NCBI RefSeq assembly: GCF_032118995.1
Contig: NC_092653.1
Span: 24,571,202-24,635,201, forward strand
Length of the DNA: 64,000 nucleotides
DNA from: Asterias amurensis
Taxonomy: Eukaryota; Echinodermata; Asteroidea; Forcipulatida; Asteriidae
Reading direction: 5' to 3'
A program made the position numbers and the translations under genes. Shown piece after piece: positions 1-12,177 of this stretch. Within the stretch, counting starts at the first letter, position 1, and every line of letters begins with the position of its first letter. Under the pieces are notes generated by a model. It was not told where the DNA came from and ran no database searches. It saw only the letters and a list, made by a program, of their open reading frames with translations.

Positions 1-1420
1 AACGTCGAGTTAAACCAACGGTTCTTTTTAAAACCACCCCAACTCATTTAGAGATTATTACATGGTGTTACCGCAAACTCTTCTATATCTTATCTCCACC
101 ATGCAAAGTTTCAAATCCTACTTAAATTACTGCAGTTAAGACCAATCGGATGGGCTCTTTATGAATTCGAGCCCTCTTGTGTCGGTTATCACTTTAAAAA
201 GTTTTAAGGCAAGGTGCATTATCTCAGTTCCTATATATAGAACAGTAGTTTCGTTATATGGGCTCATCAGCTAACTGATTCCTCCTAAGTTTTCGCAATT
301 TAATTCACGAATCATGATTCTTTTAAATTTCATTCAGTCAGACTAATAATTATTTAAAATTTGAAACATGCATCATATTACATGTAGGCTACACGGTACA
401 TATGTCTGCTTTATTCACACAAACTTAGCGCTTTTCCTAACAAGTTTTTCAGCGAGCAAGTTAGTCCATGGGGTTTCATGAACAGTTGTTTATTTTCCAT
501 CATTTATAGCAATACGTTTACACGAAGGCCAAAATCAAGTTTCCACAATATATACATACGCAATAAATATTATTTAATTAATTAATAGTAATATTTAACT
601 TTTTTTTGCCTATTTCTACTTCATTGGTTTTCCTGTTTGTCCGGTTGTCTTCCGTTTAGTTTTGTCCTTTGTCATAATTTCACCAGCCGTTTTTTATTTT
701 TACATTTTTATTGTGGTCCTTTATGCGGTAATTTTTTTCCCCTTTTTTTTTGTTCTCTTCTGTCTTGTGATATTTTCTGCGAACTATTATTTATAATTAA
801 ATTTGGTTATCGGACTAATTGCCAAGTTTGGAAAACCACATTGACGCAATCAAACTTTTGACTGTATTCCCTAGTGGTAAGGTTATACTTGAGAAGCAAA
901 TGGAAACGCTCTGCATTGCTTTGCTAATGGCTACTTAAAGAATTTATGCGGTTAAATAAAGTGCAATTAACAAATAATGGTGTTTGCGGAGACACACACT
1001 CCAATATATAATCCATATCTACATGCAAATTATGCTAAAATGTTTGAGCAAAAAGTAGTTCTATTATCCACTTATCAATCAGTTGGATACATTTCTACAT
1101 AGATAAGGCCATGCTTGTAATAATATGTATGTATACGATTTCGATTATTGATCTTTATTTACTACGTATTTTTGTTAATGTTTTATTAATTATGATACTT
1201 CAAAGTACCTGTGAGATACAATCCAAAATAGCAATAGAGTTGAGTTAACGCTCACATACACAACATTCACGGTTTTACTATAAACTAATCCATCTTTTTC
1301 GAAGAAATTTCAAATTTTGTATACAATCATATCGAATGACAGCTTTGACCACAAAATTTTTACATAAACATCGGTCCAATTTCAGCATTTCTTTAGGAAG
1401 GTCACTATGGTCAAATTGCC
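1..1420. other. 3' flank of the first receptor gene; no gene seen
   Basis: AT-rich DNA downstream of the receptor stop codon. It contains a histone-3'-end-like hairpin at about 18-39, described separately, and a poly(A) signal candidate for the receptor at 1154-1159 (minus). Nothing else is coding-like; the open frame at 637-861 is T-rich and low complexity. Confidence 0.5.
12..75 (+). repeat. Histone-type 3' hairpin-like repeat, copy 1
   Basis: GGTTCTTTTTAAAACC followed by ACCCCAACTCATT and TGGTGTTA. The same order of blocks recurs at 42817-42877. The hairpin resembles the stem-loop that ends replication-dependent histone mRNAs, here with a decayed loop. Confidence 0.4.
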
Positions 1421-4400
1421 TTAATTCAAATTGAGAACATAGCATGTGGTAGTTACACAAAATGATGTCAGTGTAACCACGGTGCTGATGAGTAAGGCTG
1501 TACGGTCAATCACCAAGGCAACATCCCGCCATACCGGACCCTTGGAGGCTCGATCATCACTAGCCTGGTGCCTTTGATCTTTGATTTCAGCGTGACGCTT
1601 CGCTCTTCCGACGGGAGAGCTGATGGTTTTTGACCGGTTGGTTGATGCATACTCTCGCCTCTGAGCAATCTGAAGAGTCTCGGAGTGAATTATGCGGTTG
1701 TCCATCCAGTCATCCAGTACCCGGCAAAGATGAGTATCTGAGGGCGGCATGTCAGAGTGGTTACTTGTCTCGAGCCCGGAGTCCAGACTGCCATTATTTT
1801 GGCAATTTTCACCTGCTGGTTCGGCATCGAGAGTTTCTTCGGGAGCTGGGTATCTTACTAACTTACCGAGAACTCTGAATGTGAGGTACTTTATCGAGCG
1901 AGGTATGGGATGCCGGTTGTCCCGAAAGTAAATGTTGAGGACGACTACGGTGATGATGACTGAGAAACATGACAGGGCGATCATGCATGTGAAGAAATAC
2001 CCTATTGGAAAAAATAGAAACAATAACATTCACTAAAACATGAAATATCATATTGGATTAATTGTGTTTTTTTACACGAGTGTCTTGTATAGAGAAAGAA
2101 TTTGTTCATTTTCTTCAAAGGAACTTCAAAAACGGTTTTCCTTTACAAAAACTGTTTAGATTTGTATGACGTTTATTTGGCAGGTAGAAACTTACGTAAC
2201 TTTTCGTCATAGAAAGGGTCATAGATTGGTAACTCCAAAACTATGGCTATGACTTTACACAATTACTTTAGCTGTGAGGATTACTTTAGCTGTTCAAAGT
2301 ATAGATCTTGAGAAAGGAATCCCTTCAAAGAAATATGGTTGGATACATTAAAATAAAATAAAATAAAAAAATAAAAAATGGCTTTGAAGGATCATTGAAA
2401 AGAAAGCTCAACGTTATTGATTTGTGATCTGATTGAATAAAGTCATCACCAGTTGTTGAAGAAGCTTTGAGGTTACTTGAAGAAAGCACAAAATCAAATG
2501 CTATATTCTCTTTCTCTCTTTGGCAAAATATGGTGGCCGTTTGTGGCTGGGTTTTTTATCAGCGTTTAGACACTGTTTTCAGCTGAAACTTTAACATGTG
2601 ACGTTAACTGCATAATTATGTCTTCGAAAATTGTGCACTATAAAAAGTCAGAATTACATTGACAAACAAATCTACGTCACTATTACACCTTTAAACTTAA
2701 CTATGAAATTTGCTAAATATTTACCAATTATTGGAGTGTTTTCTGATGTAGGAGGAAACAATGTCCCAATTAGCTGCTGAAAGAGAACCAGCGACAACAG
2801 GTTGGTCATACCCAGTGATATCTTCTCCCCTGACTCCGGGGGCAAGATAAACACCATGAGATTTAGAAGAGAAAGCAGAACACACGGGAGGAAAATCTGG
2901 AGCAAGAAGAAGAGAGGTCGTCTTCGCAGATGAATAAAGTAAGATAGCTCCGGGTAGGCAACCGGTCCGTCATACGACTTCAATTCATGCTGAATCTCTA
3001 TTTTGAGTAGTTCCCAAACCCCAACATCAGAGTAGTCGGCCTTTGGATCGTTCAATCCATCAGACTGTGTGAGATTGAGCTGGTGATTGCCATAAGCCCA
3101 TGATGTAAACTTGAGCTGGCAGACCTGGGTGTCGAAGGGGAACATACTGGCGTTGATACGGCATGCAGTCTTGAGTATAGCCGGCGTGGACCAATATACA
3201 CTTCCATCACTGTTCACAACTACTGGGATGTCCTTGTAACTTTCAAAATGTTTGTCAACGCTGCAACATAGAAACAAAATGCATTTCAGTTTCAGCGTAT
3301 GACACACCTTACAAAGTGTCAACTGTTCCGACACACCTTACAAAGTGTCAACTGTTCCGATATAGTAGTCGGAACAGCTTATGTTTTCGTCAAGATTTGT
3401 ATGTGTTTTCTTATTATTTCTTTCGCTCTGTCAAAAAACCCATAGGTTTTGTACACGCATTTTTGTTAGTACTAAAAATCATACTTGGCTTGTTTAAGAG
3501 TCAGTTCATATTAAAGCTTAGGTCATGAAGTTTATATACACTTAGTTAAATTATAAGCTTTACCTCTTAAGTTATTTTGCGCAGTAACAACGATACAAAT
3601 TTGTTAATTAGCCAATCTTGATACCGTCATGTCTCAATTGCTCCTTTCTTCCCAAGCCAATTTTGAGTTGATATTACTGTCGTAGGCCTATTCCTTATGT
3701 TTCTGTTTGTATTTGTGTATTTGTAGTTAATTTTTAAACCGATATTATGTATATAAATGTTTATGGGTGTGCGTGTATGTATGTGTATGTATTTATATTG
3801 TTATTTTATACCGTTTTTAAATACTTCTATTTCTATGGTTATTTTTATTTGTACAAATAGTCGTAATTCAACAGATGTCTGTGATGACTTTTTATCAATA
3901 AACCAACAACTTACTTTTTGTGTACAGTGGTATCTGGAAGCCATATTTTAGACCTGTCGATGTAAAGATGGTCAACGCCGTTGTAATCAATTGGATCCCA
4001 AGTTAAATACTCGTCCGACCATTGCTGGGAAAAAAAAAAGGCTGCATAAATAAGTCATAAATATTACAACAAATTATTTGTGTTGATCAGAGCAATGATA
4101 AAAATATCTGTCACACTGAACGCTACAATGGGTGCGTTCGTTTAGCTTCCCTGGGTCGACCCCGGTCTGCCCCGGTACGTTCGAATAGCTTCGACGGGGC
4201 TCACCCGGGTCAGCCCCCAGTGTCCTACTTGTGGAGTGGGCACTTGGGGGTGACCTGAGGTGCATGCCGTCACCACGAGAGGGTGAGTGTGATCGTTCGA
4301 TTAGCTCTTGTCAGGGGCTCACCCGAGTGAGCACTGCGGGGTCGACCCAGGGAAGCTAAACGAACGCACCCAATATTAAAAGTCTCTCTTTTTACAGCCA

Positions 4401-7347
4401 TCACAACTCAACGAGATAGTTGATTTACCTTGACTTGTATTATCAAAAAGCAATTGTTCTATACAATCGTTTTAAAACCAATCTCGAAATTTTAATATGG
4501 ATTTTAGTCAAACCATATTGAATTACTGTTTAAGTTAAAGACACTGTACACTATTGGTAATTGTCAACGACCAGTCTTCTCACTTGCTGTATCTCAACAT
4601 TTATGCATAAAATAACAAACCTGTGGAAATTTGTGCTCAATCGTTCGTCAAAGTTGCGAGATAATAATGAAAGAAAAAACACCCTTGTCACACGAAGTTG
4701 TGCACTTTCAGATGCTTGATTTCTCGAAATCAAATTCGTGGAAAATTACTTCTTTTTCGAAATTTACGTCACTTCAGAGGGAGCCGTCTCTCACAATGTT
4801 TTATACTATCAACCTCTCCCCATTACTCATTACCAAGTAAGGTTTTATGCTAATAATTATTTTGAGTAATTTCTAATAGTGTGCATTGCCTTTAACGAGT
4901 AATGAGTGAATTATATCAGAAATTAATTTATCTTTTTCAATGGTTGAATCTTGCATTTGTTTACGAGTTTGTAACTACATACCTGAGTTAACCAAACTCC
5001 CACCTCTACTGTCTGATATCGCTCACTCTGTGAAGAAAAAGACAAAATAATGCAATTGTTTTAGTCATGTGTCAATCAGGCACCATGGGCACTGGATGGA
5101 CATATTTTGGTAGTTGTCAAAGACCAATATTCTCATTTGGTGTAATATAACATATCATTTGCACACAATAAAAAAATCTGTGAAAATTGTTGACTCAATT
5201 GGTCATCACAAGATGTGTTTGCTTTCAGACGCATAATAAAAGGCTGCAGGCCTAATATGTTTTTTTAAATTACCCAATTTCTCAAAAACTACGTTACTTC
5301 AGAGGGAACCGTTTCTCAAAATGTTTTTTACTATCAAAAGCTATACATTGCTCATTATCAAGTCAGTTTTCATGCTAACTGTTATGCTGTGTATTTACCA
5401 GTAATGTCCAGTGCCTTAAATCCTGACATTATAGTGTGGATAATACTATGGAATCAATTGGACCGTTTGGTGCTCAACATGGTACATTGGGTCCATCTTT
5501 TTGTGTCTAAACTGTGGGTTTCATTGGAGGGGGGGGGGGGGGGGGACTTCTGGGCAAGAGGGAGGTAGTCTGCAAAAATATGGGAACATCGGGGGATAAC
5601 CTCTGTCCCATATCGTGCATGGTGTAATTCAGATAAGCATTTACCAATTCAATGACTTGGATGAGTGTCAGACCAAATACCACCGTTGTAACATGTGATA
5701 AGTTATATACAGGTCGGGTTGATTGGAAACCGTAGCCCTCGAGTAGCTCTTTCAGAAGTACATTCTGGGCACTCATCTGACGACATTCTACACAATAAAG
5801 TAATAACATTTTATTATTCATGGTTGATTGATAACAAACAAAGTCATCACATAGCAGCCATCTGCTGAATTACGACCAATTGCACAAATAAATAAGTAGA
5901 AGTAATATTTATAAACGGCATAATATAATATGCACACACACAAAAAAATACACAAATATCAAATAACAAATACAAACAAAAGGACTATACGAAAGTACTA
6001 GGCCTACACCATGTATAAAAAAACTAAAAGTCTGTAAAGAAAAATATATGTAGGCCTATTTACAAGTACATACACTCAAAACACCAAAATGGTGATCAAC
6101 TGTAGCTAGCTGGGAAAACTGTAACTTAATGGCATTTTCATTTGACCATGTAAGGAAAAGCACTATTAGTATTAGCATGTCTCTAGCTTGGAACGTACAT
6201 TAGGAGTAGCCAATAATGAGTTACAATTAAAACTGGGCCATTAAATTCACCTCTAATTGTTTAGGAATCCACTCTCGAAATTCAGTTCGAAATGGGCTAA
6301 CCTAATTTGAGGCAAAAGTGTGGCGGCGTTGTTTCAGATCTTGCATTTTAAAAGCATGTATTAAGACAAGACCATTATGCTTTAGACTCAATTTCGCTAA
6401 GCAAAACAGTTAGCCTTTTTCATACGTCCAAGTGCATTGGGTTATTTTACTTAAAGGCAATGGACATTATTGGTGATTACTCAAAATAATTATTGCCATA
6501 AAACCTTTCTTGGTGACAAGTAATGGGGAGAGTTTGATGGTATAAAACATTGTGAGAAACGGCTCCCAGTGAAGTGCCATAGTTTTCGAGAAAGAAGTAA
6601 TTTTCCACGAATTTGATTTCGGACCTCAGATTTATAACTTGAGGTATCGAAATCAACCATTTAAACGCACACAACTTCGTGTGACAAGGGTGTTTTTTCT
6701 TTCATTATTATCTCGCAACTTCAAAGAACGATTGAGCTCAAATTTTCACAGGTTTGTTATTTTATGCATATGTTGAGATACACCAACTGTGAAGGCTAGT
6801 CTTTGACAACTACCAATAGTGTCCACTGCCTTTAAGACCTGGATGCCAGACAGGAACGGCATATTCTAACAGATAGTCGAATGAAACCCACATAAGTACA
6901 AGTAGATTACACACAAAAGGTGTTACCGCAAATAATTGATACCTCACCATGCAATGCCTCAGAAAAAGGAATCAATGACGATAGATAAAGCATGTGAAAA
7001 TACATGGTTTGTATTTTTCGATGAAAGACGACTAATTTAATTCAAACATTCCAACCGTCACACCCTAGACCGGAAAACTGATTTTTATTTTTCATTATTG
7101 AACAACTTACAGTAACCCTACTGAAGCCGAATAATTGAAGGACAAACAAACAACAATTATCTATTATTTAAAACAGGTCTGCACAAACAGAAACCAAAGC
7201 ACACACCATACCCGTCCACTTAGACGTAAGATTTAGGCCTAGGTCTATGTTTAAATGGTTTAAATCATGAAATAAAATCTTACCGCTCAAAGACGAAGAC
7301 GCTGTAATCAACAGGAGAGGCAGAACAATCCACCGCATAATTTCCAT
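1421..7347 (-). CDS. Cys-loop ligand-gated cation channel subunit (nAChR type), paralogue 1
   Basis: Six coding exons on the minus strand: 7284-7347, 5645-5787, 4983-5027, 3915-4024, 2725-3260 and 1421-2001. All have GT/AG borders and the frame closes to 492 residues. Residues 1-21 are a signal peptide (start MEIMRW). The Cys-loop is C154-C168 with the FPFD core and 13 residues between the cysteines; loop A is WLPD at 112-115, and the loop B tryptophan is about W175. TM1 is about 237-259, TM2 268-288 (preceded by GEK, the cation-selective signature), TM3 301-325 and TM4 near the C terminus. Family knowledge: a pentameric plasma-membrane channel subunit. Oddities: loop C (about 216-228) lacks the vicinal CC pair of alpha subunits, the usual loop A tyrosine is His119, and the outer-ring 20' glutamate is Thr. 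It therefore looks like a non-alpha or divergent subunit and its ligand is unknown. The introns carry several miniature elements. A possible poly(A) signal is AATAAA at 1154-1159 (minus). Confidence 0.93.
4130..4371. mobile_element. Palindromic miniature element with 3-bp AAT flanks
   Basis: Inverted ends GGGTGCGTTCGTTTAGCTTC continue inward for more than 35 bases (to GGGTCGACCC). AAT flanks both sides. About 242 bp, noncoding, in an intron of the first receptor gene. A left-end fragment of the same family lies at 52803-52839. Ends and size fit a non-autonomous DNA transposon; superfamily uncertain. Confidence 0.7.
4539..4891. mobile_element. TTAA-flanked miniature element, family A (diverged)
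   Basis: TTAA on both sides and ends matching AGGCAGTGGACACTATTGG with several changes. Carries the family landmarks CACAAACCTGTG-type and CGTGTGACAAGGGTG blocks in reverse order relative to 6455-6831, so it is inverted. Intron of the first receptor gene. Confidence 0.75.
5095..5415. mobile_element. Family A miniature element, badly decayed
   Basis: Internal blocks of family A (GACCAATATTCTCATTTGGTG, TCAAAACTACGTTACTTCAG-like stretches) and a right end GTCCAGTGCC before TTAA. The left end is not clear and the centre is reduced. Confidence 0.5.
5529..5545 (+). repeat. Poly-G run (17)
   Basis: Uninterrupted G17 in an intron of the first receptor gene. Confidence 0.95.
6455..6831. mobile_element. 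TTAA-flanked miniature element, family A
   Basis: Flanked by TTAA (6451-6454 and 6832-6835). Inverted ends AGGCAATGGACATTATTGG and CCAATAGTGTCCACTGCCT. Central palindrome around GACCTCAG..CTTGAGGT. About 377 bp, inside intron 1 of the first receptor gene. Confidence 0.85.
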
Positions 7348-7696
7348 AATTTCTGGAGAATGCGTGTATAAAAATATCCTCAACAGACGACGTCAATGTA
7401 AAAAATGACTTGGGATGAGATTGTCCCGTACAGTTTTGTACTAGGTCCAAAACGCAATATCACGTGAAACATGAGTATACCTTTTCATTAAAAATCCCAT
7501 GTGAGCCGTGACTCGAATATACTTGTTTATTTACTTAATAATATTATGTGGCACATGACCGTTGGGCGTGGCATGTTGGGGATAATCGCAAACGTGGTAT
7601 AAATTGACCAGTCTCTCAGATCCATTCGTGTTTATCTATTAGTCATTATGAGAATTTTGATGGTTTTATGTAATTGCTTAAACTGAGGACATACAT

Positions 7697-7976
7697 TATT
7701 AGGTGTTCGGGCCAACAGCCCGGAACACGTCTTATTTTTATTCGGTTTTTTTTTTTTAGGTGTTCGGGCCAACAGCCCGGAACACCTCTTATTTTTATTC
7801 GGTTTTTTTTTATTAGGTGTTCGGGCCAACAGCCCGGAACACCTCTAATTTTTGTTCGGTTTTTTTTTTTTAGGTGTTCGGGCCAACAGCCCGGAACACC
7901 TCTTATTTTTGTTCGTTTTTTTTTTAGGTGTTCGGGCCAACAGCCCGGAACACCTCTTATGTTTGTTCTTTTTTTT
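7697..7976 (+). repeat. Five-unit tandem array of hairpin plus T-run
   Basis: Five units of about 57 bases. Each holds GGTGTTCGGGC, a short loop and GCCCGGAACACC (a near-perfect hairpin), followed by a T-rich linker of 9-11 Ts. Short relatives of the edge (CCGAACACCTT) occur at about 13553 and 14554, so the hairpin is probably the end of a dispersed repeat. Open frames across it are by-products of the unit length. Confidence 0.9.
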
Positions 7977-7979
7977 TTA

Positions 7980-8450
7980 CTTCTTCTTCTTCTTCTTCTC
8001 AGCGTCCCTTGTCCGCTAACAAAAGCTCCTTTCCCAAATTCGTATGAACTTGAAACTTCACACAAAGTTAGCGATTTATTAGGAGAAGAAACCGTGTGAG
8101 TTACGTCATGATGACGTCATCAATTCAGTTATGAATATTCAAAGTTTATTAATTCAAAAAATCATAACTTTTGATCTACATGAGGGATTCTTACAATCGA
8201 AACATCATCGGAATCGTCATTGAAAACTCCGTAAACGCCCCACAGACATGACCCCATTTCGATGTTGTCTTCCGGCTCAAAAAAGAGGTTGAACATTTCA
8301 AAATTCACGTCTAAAGAACAACGTACATCCCCCGTTGGTATGCGCATAAACATTACACTTAGGCATACACACAACGTGCAATGTATTAGCTGTGCGGGAG
8401 AGTCACGCTCCAGTGATCATCAATAGAGCGCGAAAAAGCTTCCAAAAAAA
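7980..8450 (+). repeat. Dispersed repeat headed by CTT microsatellite, copy 1
   Basis: Starts with CTTCTTCTTCTT and GTCCCTTGTCCGCTAAC, and matches 13604-14065 along about 450 bases with few changes. Noncoding; class unknown. Confidence 0.85.
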
Positions 8451-8639
8451 TGTTGTCGTCTAAAACCCCTAAAGGCATCTAGTACTACATTTCAACCCTA
8501 CTTAATAGTTAAAGGCGTTAGCAGTTCATATTTAGTGACAATGTTCGCAAAATCATGACACAAGAATTATTTCACCGTATCATAATCTCCTCTGTTGATA
8601 CAAATACATGTAAACCCACGTATGATGCACCAGGCCCGA

Positions 8640-8705
8640 TGATCTAGTGGTCATCAGTCGCGCACACATCTCTGATACCTGCGAGTTCGAGTCTCCGTGT
8701 GAAAT
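8640..8705 (+). repeat. tRNA-like sequence, probably a SINE head or pseudo-tRNA
   Basis: TAGTGGTCATC resembles box A and GAGTTCGAGTC box B at tRNA spacing, but acceptor arms do not pair, so it is not called as a tRNA gene. Confidence 0.4.
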
Positions 8706-9771
8706 CAAAATATTTGTTTATCCCCCTAAAACTAAAAAATATTTATTTTTGTAATACATGTATTTAAGTTAGATTCTTATCTTTATATCGACAGTGTTGC
8801 CTTTTCTTTTTCTCAATTGTTAGCCAAACATAACCTGAGTGCATGCATGACACGATGATGTGAAATCAAGTCGTACTAGATCAAACGTCAAACCACCGAC
8901 CCCCAAAAAATAAAAAAATCGTAATTAATTAACCACGTGACCCATATTTGCATATTTAATTGTACAAGGGGACAAAGTTGTTGGAACTTCCTGTTGATGC
9001 TGACATCATGAGAACATCAGCATAAGTATTGGAATTGTACCTATTGAACCACTTGGAGTGTTCAAGGAGTCCAACACGTCAGTCTAGAGTCCAGCTCTGA
9101 TTGTAAAAACCAATTGAGGCATCATCTTCAATTTAATTTTATGCAACAAGCAAACTTATAAATTTTCTGATTTTATTTCAAAGGGTAACATAAATGGCTG
9201 TTAGCAAACGGTTTCCAACAAAACTACATGGTGTACGTGCACAATACTCTTACTTGCCTCGAGCATTTACCTCTAGATAATAAATTAAGCGTTCAGTTCA
9301 GAATGATAAAAGTTTGTTATTGCCAGATTATTCAGCGAACCATGAATCATACACAGCTACTATTCACAAGAAAATCTATGCGTGGAGGGTAACAGACAGC
9401 GCACAATGGAACGGGAGTTTAACAATGACAATACCAAAAGTGCAATCGTCAGCCCTTGAAGTTAATTATACATGGAGCTGATGGTGATCAAAAGGATAAA
9501 AGTCTGTTGTCGATACACAACCGCCCACTTATATTCACCAGACCATGAATCACGGACCATATGCACAAAATAAAATATTCAAAAGAATATCCATATAATA
9601 GATTTATCTGGTGTATTTAAACTAGCTGATGTCCCAGCCATGGGATTTTCGTGTGTTTTGTGCTAGATTCCTCGCTCCCCAACCAAAGTGACTACAAAAC
9701 GTCTCTATTGAATAGCAATGGTATATTTCGACATGGTTTTTATTTTCAGCTTTTCCATAGATCCTGTTTTT

Positions 9772-9956
9772 TACGACTCCCAAAAATAGCCGACCGTGTT
9801 AGTTCGCAAAGTAAAAGGAAAACCACGCAATTTCGAGGCAAATTTGTGTGGATCATTTTATTCTACTTTTACAACATCTTTCCAACCATTATGTATTCTA
9901 TAACAAACAGTTACAAACGCTTTTTATAGACCAACTCGTCCGATCCAAGGCAACGT
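9772..9956. mobile_element. Family C element, single arm, duplication copy 1
   Basis: One arm of the 30140-30521 palindrome, ending AAGGCAACGTGTTCCTTTA. Present at the same place in duplication copy 2. Confidence 0.75.
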
Positions 9957-10109
9957 GTTCCTTTAGCGCATATAATGTTATTTACATAAAATAAGAAAAT
10001 ACTGGAACCCAAAACCGGGCTAAGCATATACTAATTATGTATCGTTTGGAACCTCCTTAACATCTCCTGCCCTAGTGGTGCCCGATCCAAGGCGTCAAAC
10101 ATGACTTAA

Positions 10110-10302
10110 AGCCATTGGACCCTTTCGGTTAACGGTATTGCCCAAGGCCCACACTTCGTGTATCACAACTTCTATAACAAACCTGTGAAAGTTTAGGCTC
10201 AATCGGTCATCGGAGTCGGGAGAAAATAACGGGAAAACCCACCCTCGTATCCGCGCGTTTCGCCGTGTCATGACATGTGTTTAAAATAAATCCGTAATTC
10301 TT
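10110..10302. mobile_element. Family B miniature element, left half, duplication copy 1
   Basis: Begins AGCCATTGGACCCTTTCGG after TTAA and stops at CCGTAATTC, where the full element has its central palindrome. The same truncation is present at 12502-12682, so it predates the local duplication. Confidence 0.8.
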
Positions 10303-10429
10303 TTGGCCCAGAGGTGCTCGGTCCAAGTTGTCAAACATAATGGTAATGAAGTAAATTTAATCACAAACAATGGAACCCCCATGAGCGGGCTAAGCACGGG
10401 CTAATCATACTAATACTCTGGTAGCACCA

Positions 10430-10625
10430 TGTAATGCTTTACAAGGTGCTGTGGCGCAATTTTGCTGCCGATCGGACCGGGAATACCGGGGCGAAATCCT
10501 TCTCTTTTCGATAAGTACACTGGGTTTCTTTTATATGCGTTACATAACACATGGGACCAACGGCTTTACGTCCCATCCGAAGGACGAAGCAATGGTTAAG
10601 TGACATCATAATTTTGTAAAGTTAA
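10430..10625 (+). repeat. Dispersed repeat with CTTTTCGATAAG core
   Basis: GCACCATGTAATGCTTTACA through ACATGGGACCAACGGCTTTA to CGAAGCAATGG. Also present at 12810-13005, 59190-59405 and, decayed, 61705-61875. Noncoding interspersed repeat of unknown class. Confidence 0.75.
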
Positions 10626-10952
10626 GAAAACTCCTAAACATCTTTTGACCCAGAGGTGCTCGGTCCAAGTTGTCAAACATAATGATAACGATGTAAGTTT
10701 AATCACAAACAATGGAACCCCCATGAGCGGGCTAAGCACGGGCTAATCATACTAATATTTTGTAACCGTTGGAACCTACTTTATATCTTTGCCTGGTCAA
10801 ACATCATTTAAAGGGGCATTACAGTATTACATTTAGTTTTAGCCCGCAAACGTAAAGTTAAAAAGCATTATAAAGACTAGGAAATAGAGTGCTCTCATAG
10901 TGGTGCACAAGGTTTGATACACACACATCTCAACGCGTGTTCAGACTGTTAA

Positions 10953-11313
10953 AGCCATTATACACTTTCGGTAAACAGTATTGTCCAAGTCCCACACTTC
11001 GTGTATCACAACTTATATATAAAATAACAATCCTGTGGAAATTGAGGCTCAATCGGACATCGAAGTCGGAAGAAAATAACGGGAAAACCTACTCCTGTTT
11101 TCGCGCGTTTCGCCGTGTCATGACATGTGTTTATAACAAATCCGTAATTCTCGTTAACGAGAATTTATATTGTTTTACCGTTTTCTCAAAAAGTAAACCA
11201 TTTCATGGACTAATATTTCAAGAGAAGTCTTTCACCATTACCTTCTGTAAACCCTGTAAATTATTAATAAATCTGTGAACTTTTTTTTTCTGTACCGAAA
11301 GGGTCCAATGGCT
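10953..11313. mobile_element. TTAA-flanked miniature element, family B, with an empty-site partner
   Basis: Inserted at TTAA (10949-10952 and 11314-11317) within duplication copy 1. Copy 2 has the unoccupied site CTGTTAAGTCAA at about 13326-13337. Central palindrome AATTCTCGTTAACGAGAATT. The same subfamily as 24914-25281. A 111-codon open frame crosses most of it but is probably fortuitous. Confidence 0.92.
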
Positions 11314-12177
11314 TTAAGTCAACTTCTTAGTTTCTGTAAGTCGACTTGGTGAGATAAATTATGTCAGTTTATAGTCGACTGATCATTTTATCTTAGTCGA
11401 CTTGGTGAGATGGATTATGTCAGTAAGTCGATCTACTTGAATCAAGTCTACACCTCGTCCAACTCCCAAGTCTACACATCGTCCAACTCCGATTGTATTA
11501 GTCAATTCAGGCATCCTCTTCAATTTTATTTTATGTACTAAGCAAAATTATTAATTTACTGGTTTTATTTAAAAAAGGAAAATGGCTGTTAGCAAACTGC
11601 GTCCAACTAACATTACATGGTGTACATGTACTTGCAAAAAAGTGTTACTGGCCTCACGTTTTGACCCTACTAAATAGCTACGTGAGAAGAATGAGACAAT
11701 AAATCATGAATTCAGTTCAAAAGGATAAAAGTTTGTTTTCGTCATATTATTCATCAAACTATAAGCCTTAACCCAATTAAAATCTTCACAACAAAATGTA
11801 TGTATGGAAGGTACCAGACAGCACTTAACGGAGCCGAGTTGAAAAGTGACAATACCAAAGTGCAACCATCAGCCGTGAAGTTACATTATATATGATGGTT
11901 GTCAAAAGGATAAAAAGGTTGTTGTCGCCACAACCAACCCCCTTATATTTCAACGAACCATGTGAAGCTATTCAAACAAACAAAAACTTTTAAAGAATAT
12001 CCATGCATAGATCTGTCAGGTGCATACAATTATGTCCCAGCCAGCACTGTGATTTATGTGTGTTTTACTAGTTTCCTCGCTCCCCAACCAAAGTGACTAC
12101 AATACGTCTCTATTGAATAACAATGGTATATTTCGTCATGGTTTTTATTTTCAGCTTTTCCATAGATCCTGTTTTTT

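Larger units (their letters stand above)
9050..11357. repeat. 2.4 kb local duplication, copy 1
   Basis: Colinear with 11470-13371 at an offset of about 2.4 kb. Contains a family C arm, a truncated family B element, two copies of a CCCAGAGGTGCTCGGTCC block and the CTTTTCGATAAG repeat. The last 300 bases are nearly identical between copies. Only this copy carries the family B insertion at 10953. Confidence 0.88.

Noticed and set aside
2672-3334. Single-exon receptor start at MSEQLTLCK
   Set aside because: The upstream part of that frame is intron; the acceptor before CGTTGAC at 3260 joins in frame to the exon at 3915-4024, giving the standard family sequence.
7697-7976. Intrinsic transcription terminators
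   Set aside because: Hairpin plus T-run form is right for bacteria, but the window is eukaryotic and the units are tandemly repeated; treated as a repeat instead.
7646-8099. Two open frames of about 140 codons on opposite strands
   Set aside because: They run across the five-unit hairpin array and mirror each other; repeat by-products.
8640-8705. Functional tRNA gene
   Set aside because: Box A and B-like motifs are present but acceptor-stem pairing is absent and box B is imperfect.
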